64,000 nucleotides of DNA from Methylobacterium sp. CB376 (GTDB lineage Bacteria > Pseudomonadota > Alphaproteobacteria > Rhizobiales > Beijerinckiaceae). Shown here one piece after another: positions 37,925-46,917 of this stretch; the stretch's first letter is position 1, and each line of letters begins with the position of its first letter. A program made the position numbers and the translations under genes. The DNA lies in assembly GCF_029714205.1 (NCBI RefSeq), contig NZ_CP121648.1, positions 6,636,501 through 6,700,500 of the forward strand. Reading direction: 5' to 3'. Under the pieces are notes generated by a model. It was given only the letters and a program-made list of their open reading frames with translations. It searched no databases and was not told where the DNA came from.

Positions 37925-38160
37925 GGAACATCCCTCCTCGGCGCGGGCCCGCGGGCCCCGCTCGTCCGGCCGGTCCCGCCGACGGTGCAACCCGCCGGCT
38001 TGACACGCGATGAAACAGATCGGCGAAAACTTGATCTTTCAGCACATATGAGCAAACCGCCTGCCAATGCCGGAGTGTCCCAATATTGGACGCCGTCAGG
38101 ACAGTGCTGATGACTGGATTAAATTTACGAACATCGTGAATTCCGGGCGATCGCAGGGGG

Positions 38161-39495
38161 TCAGCTCAGCCACAGCAGCACCACCTTGGCGCCGACCGGC
38201 AGCGACGCGGCGCCGTCCCGGATCGCGACCTCGGTCCAGGCCTCCTCGTCGTTCGGCACCATCGCCCGCGCGCGGGCCGCCGGGCGGCTCGGCACGACCC
38301 GCTGCGGGCGGGCCTCCGGCGCGAGGTCGGCGCGGGCCGCCGGGTCCCAGCAGCGCAGCGCGCGCCAGAGCGCCACCACCGTGCCGCCGTCCCGGCGGCC
38401 GAGCGGGACGGCGCGCAGGTCCGCGCCCGCCTCCGGCAGGGCGACCTCCCGGGGCGCCTCGTCGCGCGGCGCGTCGGGGGCCGAGAGGGCGCGCATCAGC
38501 CCGCGCAGGGCGCGGTAGGCCGGCTTCGGGCGGCCGTCGTGGTGGACGAGCCCCCAATGGTGCTCGGTCTCGCGCGGGTCGGTGCCGCCGTCCATCAGCT
38601 CGTACAGGAAGCTCCGGCGCAGCCCGGCGGCGAAGTTGTGCAGCAGCAGGCGCGGGACGTAGATCGCCGCCGCCGCCTCGGAGACGCCGCCGCGGCCCGG
38701 ATTCGGCGGGGTGCAGTAGCCGACTTCCGTGCTCATCACGGGCGCGCCCGGCTTGAAGCCCTCGGCCATGTGGGCGAGGTACCAGGAGAGGGCGGCGTAA
38801 TCGTCCGCGGTCTCGGGCTCCTGGCCGCCCTGCACGTAGGAATGGATCGCCACCACGTCGCAGAACGGGGCCGCGCCGCGGATCGGCGCCACGTCCTGCG
38901 GGCGGTAGTCGAGGACGGTCGGCGAGACGACCGGCAGCGTCCGCGCGTCGTAGCGCGTGCGCAGCGCCCGGTAGACGGCGCGCTGGTAGGCGACCACGGC
39001 GCTGCTCCAGTCCGGCCGCGCCGCCGGCTGGGCGGTGAACCAGGGGCTGTCGCCCTCGTTCTGGCCCTCGATCGCCGAGACGCGGCCGGGGCCCAGAGCC
39101 TCCAGGTAGGCGAGCATCTCCGGCACCGTGTTGGTGACGGGCGAGACGAGCAGCTGCGCCCGCACCCCGTGGGTGGCGTGGAGCCGGGCCCAGCGGCCGA
39201 GGTCGTTGGAGGGGCGCAGCTCGTCCCGGACGTGCCGGATCCCCGCCTCGGCGAGGAGGTCGCGCACCGTCTCGAAGCGGGAGGCGTAGGGCTCGCTGCC
39301 GAGGTGGAGGTTGACCCCGACGCTGTCGAGGAAATCCGCCACCGGGCGCGGGGCCGGCGCCGCCCCGGCGGGGCGCGGCCGCGCGGCCAGGGCCGCGAGG
39401 CCGCCCAGCAACACGGCCCGGCGGCTCGGTCCCGCCGCGGGCGGGCACGGCCGGTCCGGCCCGCCCGTGCCCCGCGCTCGTGGCCCTGGCGACAT
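38161..39495 (-). CDS. Secreted glycosidase-like TIM-barrel protein
   Basis: A 444-residue protein with a Tat-like signal (PSRRAVLLGGLAALAARPRP). The mature part has clan GH-A features: VSAIEGQNEGDSPW places an Asn-Glu pair as acid/base on strand 4, and PVMSTEVGYCTPP supplies a candidate nucleophile Glu on strand 7; AIHSYVQGG fits strand 6. A small beta domain follows (about 345-444). Adjacent to a polysaccharide locus, it may trim or release the polymer. ATG 39495 has AGGAGAGG 8-15 bases upstream. The exact GH family is uncertain. Confidence 0.72.
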   Translation of the reverse strand: MSPGPRARGTGGPDRPCPPAAGPSRRAVLLGGLAALAARPRPAGAAPAPRPVADFLDSVGVNLHLGSEPYASRFETVRDLLAEAGIRHVRDELRPSNDLGRWARLHATHGVRAQLLVSPVTNTVPEMLAYLEALGPGRVSAIEGQNEGDSPWFTAQPAARPDWSSAVVAYQRAVYRALRTRYDARTLPVVSPTVLDYRPQDVAPIRGAAPFCDVVAIHSYVQGGQEPETADDYAALSWYLAHMAEGFKPGAPVMSTEVGYCTPPNPGRGGVSEAAAAIYVPRLLLHNFAAGLRRSFLYELMDGGTDPRETEHHWGLVHHDGRPKPAYRALRGLMRALSAPDAPRDEAPREVALPEAGADLRAVPLGRRDGGTVVALWRALRCWDPAARADLAPEARPQRVVPSRPAARARAMVPNDEEAWTEVAIRDGAASLPVGAKVVLLWLS

Positions 39496-39677
39496 CGGAC
39501 ATCCTCTCCTGGCGGCGATCCGGCGGGCCGCCGTCGCCGCTCCGATGCGGGGCCCGGGCCAGGGCGCGCCGCCCCGGCGCGGCACGGCCCCGTGCCAGGA
39601 CGGGGCGCGGCGCGCGCGGCCGTGCCGCGCCGGGACGCGCCCCGAGGCCGCGCTCGGGCGCCGGGGGGCGGCGCGGT

Positions 39678-39723
39678 CGGGCGCCGCAGGCGGCGTGGTC
39701 CGGGCGCCGCAGGCGGCGCGGTC
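39678..39723. repeat. 23-bp tandem duplication over the GNAT-like gene end
   Basis: Two copies of CGGGCGCCGCAGGCGGCG plus YGGTC (39678-39700, 39701-39723), differing by one base. The second reaches into the stop codon of the minus-strand gene that ends at 39722. Confidence 0.8.
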
Positions 39724-40642
39724 AGGCGCCGAACACGGCGAGTTCGGTATAGGCGAGGTCGCCGAGGGCGACCGGCCCGGGCCCGCGGGCGAGGCGCGGC
39801 TTGCGGCCCGGGAAGAAGCGCCCGACCGCCCCCGGCACCGGCGCCGCGGCATCGACGAGCAGGAGCGGCATGGCGTGGCGGCGCAGCAGGGCGCGGCCGA
39901 GCGCCCCGAGCCAGCCGCCGAGCGCGGCCCCGGCCGGCCCGTAGATCAGCTGCATGCCCGGCAGGTGGAGCCCCGGCCCGACCCGCAGGGAGCGGCGCAC
40001 CAGGATGGCGAGCCGGCCGGAGCCGCCCTCGGCGAGGACGAGGCAGCGGCAGCCCAGGGCCTCGTGGTCCCGCGCCAGGGCGCGCTCGGCGCGGGAGAGC
40101 AGCGCCGCCGTCTCCGGGCCGAAGGGGCGGACCCGCTGCCCCGGCGCCGGGCGGCTGAGGGCCGGCAGGACCAGCATCTGTCCCTCCGCGTAGCGGCGGA
40201 AGCCGCGGGCCTGGTGCATCGACCAGGTCTCGGGGGCGGCCGAGATGTTGAGGTAGGTCACGGCCCGGTCGCGCATGGCGCGCCCGTCGAGCATCACGCC
40301 GAAGCCGCGGAATTCCGGCTCGACGTACCAGCTCGACAGGTTGCAGCGCAGGGAGGGGCCGCGCTCGTCCTCGACGGAGGCGTAGATGGTGAGGAGGACG
40401 CCGACGACCGCGTCGCGATGCGCGAGCAGGAGGCCGTAGCGCGGCACGTCGCCGGGCAGGCGGCGGGCGGCGAGGCGGGCGAAGCCCCGGCGCCAATAGG
40501 CCGGCGGGCGGTCCGGGAAACCGCGGCCGAGCAGCCGCACGACGGCGTCGAGATCGGCCTCCTCGATCGGCCGGCAGCGCAGGGCGGGCTGGGTCGGTGG
40601 GCAGGCCGCGCGCTCCGGAGCGGGCGCGTCAGAGTGGGCCAT
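39722..40642 (-). CDS. GNAT-like acyltransferase family protein
   Basis: A 306-residue soluble protein. The N-terminal ~150 residues look like a GNAT fold: RCRPIEEADLDAVVRLLGRG opens the domain, and SSWYVEPEFRGFGVMLDGRA corresponds to the acetyl-CoA-binding motif A, although the usual RGxGxG loop is reduced to RGFG. The C-terminal half (VLPALSRPAPG...ARDHEALGCRCLVLAEGGSG) suggests a second, diverged GNAT-like domain. It follows the polysaccharide locus on the same strand and could acylate a sugar, but this is inference. ATG 40642 begins MAHSDAPAPERAACPP. Confidence 0.65.
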   Translation of the reverse strand: MAHSDAPAPERAACPPTQPALRCRPIEEADLDAVVRLLGRGFPDRPPAYWRRGFARLAARRLPGDVPRYGLLLAHRDAVVGVLLTIYASVEDERGPSLRCNLSSWYVEPEFRGFGVMLDGRAMRDRAVTYLNISAAPETWSMHQARGFRRYAEGQMLVLPALSRPAPGQRVRPFGPETAALLSRAERALARDHEALGCRCLVLAEGGSGRLAILVRRSLRVGPGLHLPGMQLIYGPAGAALGGWLGALGRALLRRHAMPLLLVDAAAPVPGAVGRFFPGRKPRLARGPGPVALGDLAYTELAVFGA

Positions 40643-41279
40643 GGGACACTCGCGGGGTGGCCGCGGTTCGCGCCTCCGCGCGCTCCGGGACGGTCCTGTG
40701 CCATCGCGGATCAGAAGCGGCGGCCCGATCGCCGGGCGGGTGAAACCGCCAGGGACGACGCAAGCCGCGTTCCCCAGGGGACGCGTCCCGGATCGGAGGA
40801 CGGGGCGTCCCTGCCGCCTGCCGCGCCGGCCGGCGCTCGGGGGTTGAGAACGCTGCGGCTCTCGATCGATGGGGTCAGCACCGCCGTTCGGCAAGGCCCG
40901 GACCGGCTGCCCGGAACGACGCGGAGGGAGATCCGGGACACGGGGGAATCTGGACACCGCACGGGCCATGACGACTGGCCATGACGACGGGCCATGACGA
41001 CGGGCCATGACGACGGGCCATGACGACGGGCCATGACGACGGGCCATGACGACGGGCCATGACGACGGGCCATGACGGCCCTGGCCGGACATCGTGCCGG
41101 ACCGATCACCAGGACGCCGTCCGACGCCCATCGCGCGCAGGCCGGACCAAGACGCCAGGAGCCGAGATCGTGCTCAGGCTCGGCGCGATCGCGCCGGGTC
41201 GGCAGGGGAACGGGCAGGCCGGAACGGGCCGTCCTCCGCGTGCCGGCGCCGTGACCGGGCTGGACGGTCTACGGGCCGC
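40643..41279. other. 637-base intergenic containing a minisatellite
   Basis: Between the GNAT-like gene and a small minus-strand gene. Apart from the 13-bp minisatellite it has no recognisable gene. GGCGCGATCGCGCC at 41182-41195 is a perfect 14-bp palindrome of unknown use. Confidence 0.4.
40967..41070. repeat. 13-bp minisatellite, 8 units
   Basis: Eight head-to-tail copies of CATGACGACGGGC; the first has one mismatch (ACTGGC) and a degenerate ninth copy follows. The unit is not a multiple of three, so the array is open in all frames without encoding a credible protein. It lies about 325 bases upstream of the GNAT-like start. Confidence 0.95.
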
Positions 41280-41414
41280 TCACAGCAGGTAGAGTGTCAC
41301 CGTGCCGTGGAACACCTTCGGGCAGTTCCGCGCCTGCACCAGCGCGCGGGCCTCCTCGACCGAGATGCCGCGGGCGCTCGCGATCTGCTCGACGCTTCTC
41401 CAGGCCTTCGTCAT
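41280..41414 (-). CDS. 44-residue protein, divergent from MgtA-like ATPase
   Basis: A short frame starting MTKAWRSVEQIASARGISVE, continuing EARALVQARNCPKVFHGTV and ending TLYLL. AGGAGG stands 8 bases before the ATG, an ideal ribosome-binding site. The first 25 residues resemble a small helix-turn-helix (VEQIASARGISVEEARALV), followed by one Cys and a hydrophobic strand-like end. No family is recognised. The gene faces away from the P-type ATPase, with a palindromic anaerobox between them 61 bases from its start, so low-oxygen induction is likely. Small regulator or membrane-associated peptide are both possible. Confidence 0.6.
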   Translation of the reverse strand: MTKAWRSVEQIASARGISVEEARALVQARNCPKVFHGTVTLYLL

Positions 41415-41475
41415 GGGGCGTTCCTCCTGTTTTCCACTCAACGCTCAAGCTCGGCGGCCGTTCCACGGCGCCCCG

Positions 41476-41489
41476 TTGCGGTGGATCAA
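41476..41489. promoter_or_regulatory. Anaerobox-like FixK site between 44-residue gene and ATPase
   Basis: TTGCG-GTGG-ATCAA: the right half matches the FixK/FNR consensus TTGAT-N4-ATCAA exactly and the left half has two mismatches. It ends 63 bases before the ATPase ATG, the same spacing as the site before the stress protein. Confidence 0.6.
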
Positions 41490-41552
41490 GGCCGCCCGCC
41501 GCCGCGCGGGCAGAATGCGGCGCGCCCCGGGAGGGCGGCGGCGGGGCGACAC

Positions 41553-44177
41553 ATGCGGCATGACGCGGAGACGGCGCGGACCCATCCGGGCGGGACGCGG
41601 GAGGACGGGCCGTTCTGGACCGGGAGCCCGGAGGCGCTCGCCGCGCGGCTCGGATGCGGCCTCGACGGCCTGAGCGCCGCGCAGGCGGCGCGCCGCCTCG
41701 CCGAGGACGGCCCCAACGGCGACCGCCCGGCCCGGGCCGACGGCGTCCTGCGGGCGGTGCTGCGGCGGCTGCTCGAACCCTTCTCGCTGATCCTGCTCGC
41801 GGCGGGGCTGGTCTCGATCGCCACCGGCGACTGGGGCGGGGGCGTCATCATCATCGCCATCCTGACCCTGTCGATCGGCCTCGACACGCTCCAGGAAGGC
41901 CACGCCGTCCGGGCCGCGGAGGCGCTGCGGCGCTCGGTCGCCCTCACGGCGGAGGTCAAGCGCGACGGCCGCTTCCGGACCGTGCCGGTCGAGGAGGTCG
42001 TGCGCGGCGACCTGATCCGCGTGCGCGCGGGCGACATCGTGCCCGCCGACGCCCTCGTGCTCGCCAGCGCCGCCTTCTCGGCCGTCGAGGCGGCCCTGAC
42101 CGGCGAGCCCTACCCGGTCGAGAAGCGGCCCGGCCCGGTCGCGGCGACGGCCCCCGCCGAGGCCGCCAATGCCCTGTTCCGCGGCGCCGTCGCCCAGAGC
42201 GGGGAGGCGCTCGCCCTCGTGGCCGCCACCGGCCGCGCGACGATGTTCGGGGCGGCCGCCGCCTCCCTCGCCGAGAGCGCCGCCCCCTCGCCCTTCCAGC
42301 GCGACCTGCGCGAATTCGGCCTCGTGGTGGCGCGGCTCACCCTCGTGCTGGTGGTGGCCGTGCTGGCGGTCCGGGTCGCCCTCGGGCGGCCGGTGCTCGA
42401 CTCGCTCCTCTTCGCGGTGGCCCTGGCGGTCGGCCTCACCCCCGAATTGCTGCCGATGATCACCACCGTGACCCTCGCCCGCGGGGCGCTGCGCATGGCC
42501 CGCCGCAAGGTGATCGTGAAGCGCCTCGCGGGCATCCACGACCTCGGCGCCATGACGGTGCTCTGCACCGACAAGACCGGAACCCTGACCTCGGCCGAGA
42601 TCGTGCTCGCGCGCAGCTTCGGGCCCGACGGCCGCGACGACCCGCGCCCGGCCCGGCTCGGGGCCGTGGCGGCGGCGCTGGGCGGCGAGCGCGGGGCCCT
42701 CGACGCGGCGCTGCGGCGCCACGGCGCCGCCGGGCCCGACGGCGCGGCGCGGGCCGACGGGGCCGCCGCGGAGGGATGGCGCCTCCTCGCCCTGCGCCCC
42801 TTCGAGGCGGGACGCCGCAGCGGCGCGGTCCTGGCCGAGGGGCCGGAGGGCCCGCGCCTGATCGTCAAGGGCGCGCCCGAGGCCGTCCTCGCCCTGTGCA
42901 CGGAGCGGCGGGACGGGGCCGGGACGGCGCCCCTCGGGGATCCCGACCGCGCCGCCTGCCTGGCGCGGCTGCGGGCCCTCGCCGAGGAGGGCTACCGGGC
43001 CATCGCGGTCGCCTCCCGGGAGGCGGCGGGGCCGCGGGATGCCGGGGAGGCGGGGCTCGTCCTCGACGGGTTCTGCGCCTTCGCGGACCCGCCCAAGCCC
43101 GACGCCGCCGCCGCGGTGGCGGAGCTCGCGCGGGCGGGGGTCCGGGTGAAGATCCTGTCGGGGGACGACCCGGTCGTGGTGCGGCGCCTCGCCGGGCATG
43201 TCGGCCTGCCGGCCCCCTCGGTGCTGTCGGGGACGGAGGTGGCCGCGCTCGGCGACGAGGCCCTCGCCGTGCAGGTGCGCCGGGTCGACGCCTTCGGGCG
43301 CCTCGCCCCCGACCAGAAGGCGCGCATCGTCAAGGCGCTGCAGGCGGGGGGCGAGGTCGTCGGCTTCCTGGGCGACGGCATCAACGACGCGCCGGGCCTG
43401 CGGCAGGCCGATATCGGCCTCTCGGTCGAGGGGGCGACCGGCGTCGCCCAGGCCGCCGCCGACATGATCCTGCTCGCCCCCGACCTCGCCGTGGTGGCGG
43501 CCGGCGTGGCCGAGGGGCGGCGCACCTTCGCCAACATCCTCAAGTACATCCGCATGGGGGCGAGTTCGAATTTCGGCAACATGCTGTCGATGGCGGCAGC
43601 CTCGGCGGCCCTGCCGTTCCTGCCGATGCTGCCGACCCAGATCCTGCTCAACAACCTGCTCTACGACCTGTCGGAGATCGGGATCCCGTTCGACCACGTG
43701 CGGCCCGAGGCGGTGGCGCGCCCGCAAACCTGGGAGATGGCGGGGCTGCTGCGCTTCGCCGCCGTGATGGGGCCGCTCTCCTCCCTGTTCGACCTCCTGA
43801 CCTTCGGCGTGCTGCTCCTCGGCTTCGGGGCGGCGCCCGACGTCTTCCGCACCGCGTGGTTCCTCGAATCGATGGCGACGCAGATCCTGGTCATCGTGGT
43901 CATCCGCACGGCCGGGCGGCCCTGGCGCGACCGCCCGGGCAGCGTCCTCGCCGTCACCTCGCTGGCGGCGCTCGCGGTCGCGCTCCTGCTGCCCTTCACG
44001 CCGGCCGGGCCGTGGTTCGGGTTCGCGCCGCCGCCGCCCGCGCTCCTCGCGGCCATCGCGGCGATCACGGCGGCCTACCTCGCCGCGGCCGAGGCGGTGA
44101 AGCCCTGGGCCACCGGCGCCCGCCGCCCCGCGGGGTTCCTGCCCTCGCGCCGGAGAGGACGAGGCCATGCCGGGTGA
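41553..44177 (+). CDS. MgtA-like P-type cation-transporting ATPase
   Basis: An 874-residue P3B-type pump. Seen: cation-transporter N domain (LAARLGCGLDGLSAAQAARR), actuator loop with ALTGEPYPVEK, phosphorylated Asp340 in CTDKTGTLTS, ATP-binding VKGAPEAVL, hinge GDGINDAPGLRQADIGLSVE, and C-terminal helices with LYDLSEIGIPFDHV and GPLSSLFDLLTFGVL, which match Mg2+-translocating MgtA rather than heavy-metal pumps. ATG 41553 is chosen because upstream codons lack conservation and the anaerobox would otherwise lie inside the gene. The 3' end overlaps the next gene by 11 bases. Low-oxygen control is inferred from the upstream site; in mycobacteria the pump CtpF holds a comparable place in the DosR regulon. 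Confidence 0.88.
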   Translation: MRHDAETARTHPGGTREDGPFWTGSPEALAARLGCGLDGLSAAQAARRLAEDGPNGDRPARADGVLRAVLRRLLEPFSLILLAAGLVSIATGDWGGGVIIIAILTLSIGLDTLQEGHAVRAAEALRRSVALTAEVKRDGRFRTVPVEEVVRGDLIRVRAGDIVPADALVLASAAFSAVEAALTGEPYPVEKRPGPVAATAPAEAANALFRGAVAQSGEALALVAATGRATMFGAAAASLAESAAPSPFQRDLREFGLVVARLTLVLVVAVLAVRVALGRPVLDSLLFAVALAVGLTPELLPMITTVTLARGALRMARRKVIVKRLAGIHDLGAMTVLCTDKTGTLTSAEIVLARSFGPDGRDDPRPARLGAVAAALGGERGALDAALRRHGAAGPDGAARADGAAAEGWRLLALRPFEAGRRSGAVLAEGPEGPRLIVKGAPEAVLALCTERRDGAGTAPLGDPDRAACLARLRALAEEGYRAIAVASREAAGPRDAGEAGLVLDGFCAFADPPKPDAAAAVAELARAGVRVKILSGDDPVVVRRLAGHVGLPAPSVLSGTEVAALGDEALAVQVRRVDAFGRLAPDQKARIVKALQAGGEVVGFLGDGINDAPGLRQADIGLSVEGATGVAQAAADMILLAPDLAVVAAGVAEGRRTFANILKYIRMGASSNFGNMLSMAAASAALPFLPMLPTQILLNNLLYDLSEIGIPFDHVRPEAVARPQTWEMAGLLRFAAVMGPLSSLFDLLTFGVLLLGFGAAPDVFRTAWFLESMATQILVIVVIRTAGRPWRDRPGSVLAVTSLAALAVALLLPFTPAGPWFGFAPPPPALLAAIAAITAAYLAAAEAVKPWATGARRPAGFLPSRRRGRGHAG

Positions 44178-45696
44178 GACCGAGATCCTCGAATTCCTGC
44201 GCCGGATCCTCGGCGCCGCGGGCGCGGTCGAGACGATCCGCACCCACATCTCGGTCATCCTCCTGGCGGGGGAGCGGGTGTTCAAGCTCAAGCGGGCGGT
44301 GCGCTTCCCCTTCCTCGACTTCTCGACCGCGCCGCGGCGGCTCGCGGCCTGCGAGGCGGAATGCGCCCTCAACCGGCGCTGGGCGCCCGGCCTCTATCGC
44401 GGCGTGCACCGGATCACCCGGGGGGCGGATGGCGGCCTCGTCCTCGACGGCGGCGGCCCGCTCGTCGACGCGGTGGTCGAGATGCGCCGCTTCCCGGCGG
44501 CCGACCTGTTCGACGCGATGGTCCAGGACGGGCGCGCCACGCCCGCCCTCCTGACCGCGCTCGCCCACCGCATCGCCGCCCTGCACGCCGAGGCGCCGGC
44601 GAGCCCGGCGCGGGGGGGCGCCGCCGCGATGGAGCGCCTCGTCGCCCTCAACGATCGCGGCCTGCGGGCGAGCGGCCTCGTCGCCGCGGAGGTGGCCGAC
44701 GCCCTCGCGGCGCGGTTCCGGGCCGCGCTCGGCCGCCACGCCGCGCGCGTCGAGGCGCGGCGCGCGGCCGGCAAGGTCCGCCGCTGCCACGGCGACCTGA
44801 CGCTGCGCAACATCTGCCTGTTCGAGGGGGTGCCGACGCCCTTCGACGGGCTCGAATTCGACGAGGAGCTCGGCACGATCGACGTGCTCTACGACCTCGC
44901 CTTCCCGCTGATGGACCTCTGGCACCGCGGCCGGGGCGACCTCGCGAGCCTCCTCGTCAACCGCTACCTCGACGAGGCCGACGAGATCGACGGGGCGGGC
45001 CTGCTGCCCTTCCTGATGGCGCTGCGCGCCGTCATCCGGGCGCACGTCACCGCGAGCCAGGCGGCGGAGGCGCCGGCCGCCGCGGAGGGGGGCCTGTGGC
45101 GCGAGGCGCGGGCCTACCTCGCCCTGGCGGAGCAGTGCCTGCAGGCGGACGAGGCCCCGGTGCTGCTGGCGGTCGGGGGCCTCAGCGGCTCGGGCAAGTC
45201 GACGGTCGCGGCCGCGGTGGCGCCCTTCCTGGGCCCGCCGCCGGGCGCCCGGATCGTCGGCAGCGACCGCACCCGCAAGCGCCTGCACGGCGTGCCGGCC
45301 CTGACGCGGCTCCCCGCGGAGGCCTACGCGCCCGCGATGTCGGAGGCGGTCTACGCGGCGATGCGGGCGGAGGCGGCCCGCGCCCTCGCGGGCGGGGCGA
45401 GCGTGGTGGTCGACGCGGTCTTCGACCGTCCGGACGAGCGGGAGGCGATCGCCGCGGTGGCGCGGGCGGGCGGCGCCTCCTTCCGGGGCGTCTGGCTGCA
45501 GGCGCCGGTGCCGATGCTCGCCGCGCGCATCGCGGCCCGGCGGGACGACCCGTCCGACGCCACCCCCGCGGTGCTCGCCGCCCAGGCGGAGCGGGCCTGC
45601 GGCGAGATCACCTGGGAGCGCCTCGACGCCCGCCTGCCCCCGGAGACGCTGCGGGCGGTGATCCTGGCGCGGGGGCCGGTGCCCCGGGCGGGGTAG
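44167..45696 (+). CDS. Aminoglycoside-phosphotransferase-like / AAA ATPase fusion
   Basis: A 509-residue two-domain protein. The N-terminal ~330 residues are phosphotransferase-like: VFKLKRAVRFPFLDFST supplies the ATP-anchoring Lys, CHGDLTLRNICLFEG the catalytic loop Asp/Asn, and FDGLEFDEELGTIDVLYDLA the metal-binding Asp. The C-terminal domain is a P-loop kinase (LLAVGGLSGSGKSTVAAAVA, then SDRTRKRL and VVVDAVFDRPDEREA). The same fusion is known as Rv2004c in the Mycobacterium DosR regulon; its substrate is not established. Translationally coupled to the ATPase gene upstream. Confidence 0.88.
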   Translation: MPGETEILEFLRRILGAAGAVETIRTHISVILLAGERVFKLKRAVRFPFLDFSTAPRRLAACEAECALNRRWAPGLYRGVHRITRGADGGLVLDGGGPLVDAVVEMRRFPAADLFDAMVQDGRATPALLTALAHRIAALHAEAPASPARGGAAAMERLVALNDRGLRASGLVAAEVADALAARFRAALGRHAARVEARRAAGKVRRCHGDLTLRNICLFEGVPTPFDGLEFDEELGTIDVLYDLAFPLMDLWHRGRGDLASLLVNRYLDEADEIDGAGLLPFLMALRAVIRAHVTASQAAEAPAAAEGGLWREARAYLALAEQCLQADEAPVLLAVGGLSGSGKSTVAAAVAPFLGPPPGARIVGSDRTRKRLHGVPALTRLPAEAYAPAMSEAVYAAMRAEAARALAGGASVVVDAVFDRPDEREAIAAVARAGGASFRGVWLQAPVPMLAARIAARRDDPSDATPAVLAAQAERACGEITWERLDARLPPETLRAVILARGPVPRAG

Positions 45697-45716
45697 GGGC
45701 GGGGAGGCCCCCGCCC
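45697..45716. terminator. Hairpin between convergent operons
   Basis: GGGCGGGG / CCCCGCCC arms with a 4-base loop begin at the base after the plus-strand stop and lie 31 bases from the acetate kinase stop, so the stem could serve both directions. Confidence 0.5.
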
Positions 45717-45747
45717 GCCCGGTCGGGCGCGACGCCGCATCCGCCCC

Positions 45748-46917
45748 TCACCCCCGCCCGGCCAGCAGCGCGGCGGCGGCCCGGGCGATCGGGCGCTCCT
45801 CGTTCGCCGGCACCACGTAGACCGCGACCGGCGACGCGTCCCGGCTGATCCGGGTCGCGTTCGCGGCGTTGCGGGCCGGGTCGAGCTCCACCCCCGCGAA
45901 GGCGAGGCCCTCGGCGATCGCCGCGCGCAGGGCGGGCGCGTGCTCGCCGATCCCCGCCGTGAAGACCAGCACGTCGAGCCCGCCGAGGGCCGCCATCAGC
46001 GAGCCCGCCTCCCGCACCGCCCGGTAGGCGAACAGCGCCAGGGCCTCGGCGGCCCGCGGATCGTCGCAGCCCTGCAGGGCCCGCACGTCGTCGCTGATCC
46101 CCGAGACGCCGAGCAGCCCCGAGCGGTTGTTCAGGAGGTCGGCCACCGCCTCCGCGCTCATGCCCCGCTCGCGGATCAGGTGCAGCACCAGCCCCGGATC
46201 GACGGCGCCCGAGCGGGTGCCCATCATCAGCCCGTCCAGGGCGGTGAAGCCCATGGTCGAGGCGAGGCTGCGGCGCTCCCGCAGGGCGCAGAGGCTGGCG
46301 CCGTGCCCGAGATGGGCCACGATCACCCGCCCCTCCGCCCGCGCCCCGGCCAGATCCGGCAGGATCTCGGCCACGTGCGCGTAGGAGAGCCCGTGGAAGC
46401 CGTAGCGCAGCAGGCCCTCCTCGCTCAGCGCCCACGGGATCGGGAAGAGCTGGGCGAGGCGCGGCTGGGTGCGGTGGAAGGCGGTGTCGAAGCAGGCGAC
46501 CTGGGGCAGGTCGGGCCAGGACGCCGCCACGGCCCTCAGCCCCGCGAGGTTGTGGGGCTGGTGGGCCGGGGCCAGGGGCACCAGCCGCTCCAGCGCCGCG
46601 AGCACCCCCGCATCCACCCGCACCGGTGCCGAGAAGTCCCGCCCGCCATGCACGACCCGGTGCCCCGCCGCCCGCAGGAGGAGGTCCGGCGTGCGGCGGA
46701 TCGCGTCGAGCAGCCACGCCACCGCGGCCGCGTGATCGCTGCCCGCCCCCGGCGCGTCGCCGGCCCTGAGGGCGAGCGGGCCCGCGGCCTCGACGCTCAC
46801 GGCGCCGCCGAGGCCCGACACGCCGCCCCGGCAGAGCGGCTCCAGCGTGTCGGCCGCGAAGAGCGCGAATTTCAGGCTCGACGAGCCCGCATTGATCGCC
46901 AGGATCGCGTCGGTCAC
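45748..46917 (-). CDS. ackA: Acetate kinase
   Basis: A 389-residue ASKHA-fold kinase interconverting acetyl phosphate + ADP and acetate + ATP, giving substrate-level ATP when respiration is limited. Visible motifs: ILAINAGSSSLKFALF (phosphate 1), HRVVHGGRDFSAPV, ACFDTAFHRTQP, RYGFHGLSYAHV, VIVAHLGHGASLCALRERRS, MGTRSGAVDPGLVLHL and FTAGIGEHAPALR. GTG 46917 overlaps the phosphotransacetylase stop by 4 bases, ensuring coupled synthesis. Last gene of a four-gene operon with phosphotransacetylase, FabI and the PHA-synthase-like gene. Confidence 0.95.
   Translation of the reverse strand: MTDAILAINAGSSSLKFALFAADTLEPLCRGGVSGLGGAVSVEAAGPLALRAGDAPGAGSDHAAAVAWLLDAIRRTPDLLLRAAGHRVVHGGRDFSAPVRVDAGVLAALERLVPLAPAHQPHNLAGLRAVAASWPDLPQVACFDTAFHRTQPRLAQLFPIPWALSEEGLLRYGFHGLSYAHVAEILPDLAGARAEGRVIVAHLGHGASLCALRERRSLASTMGFTALDGLMMGTRSGAVDPGLVLHLIRERGMSAEAVADLLNNRSGLLGVSGISDDVRALQGCDDPRAAEALALFAYRAVREAGSLMAALGGLDVLVFTAGIGEHAPALRAAIAEGLAFAGVELDPARNAANATRISRDASPVAVYVVPANEERPIARAAAALLAGRG

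Noticed and set aside
38000..38005. TTGACA on the plus strand as a -35 box
   Set aside because: Genes on both sides are on the minus strand and no suitable -10 or plus-strand gene follows.
40967..41070. CRISPR array
   Set aside because: The 13-bp units are contiguous without spacers and there are no cas genes; it is a minisatellite.
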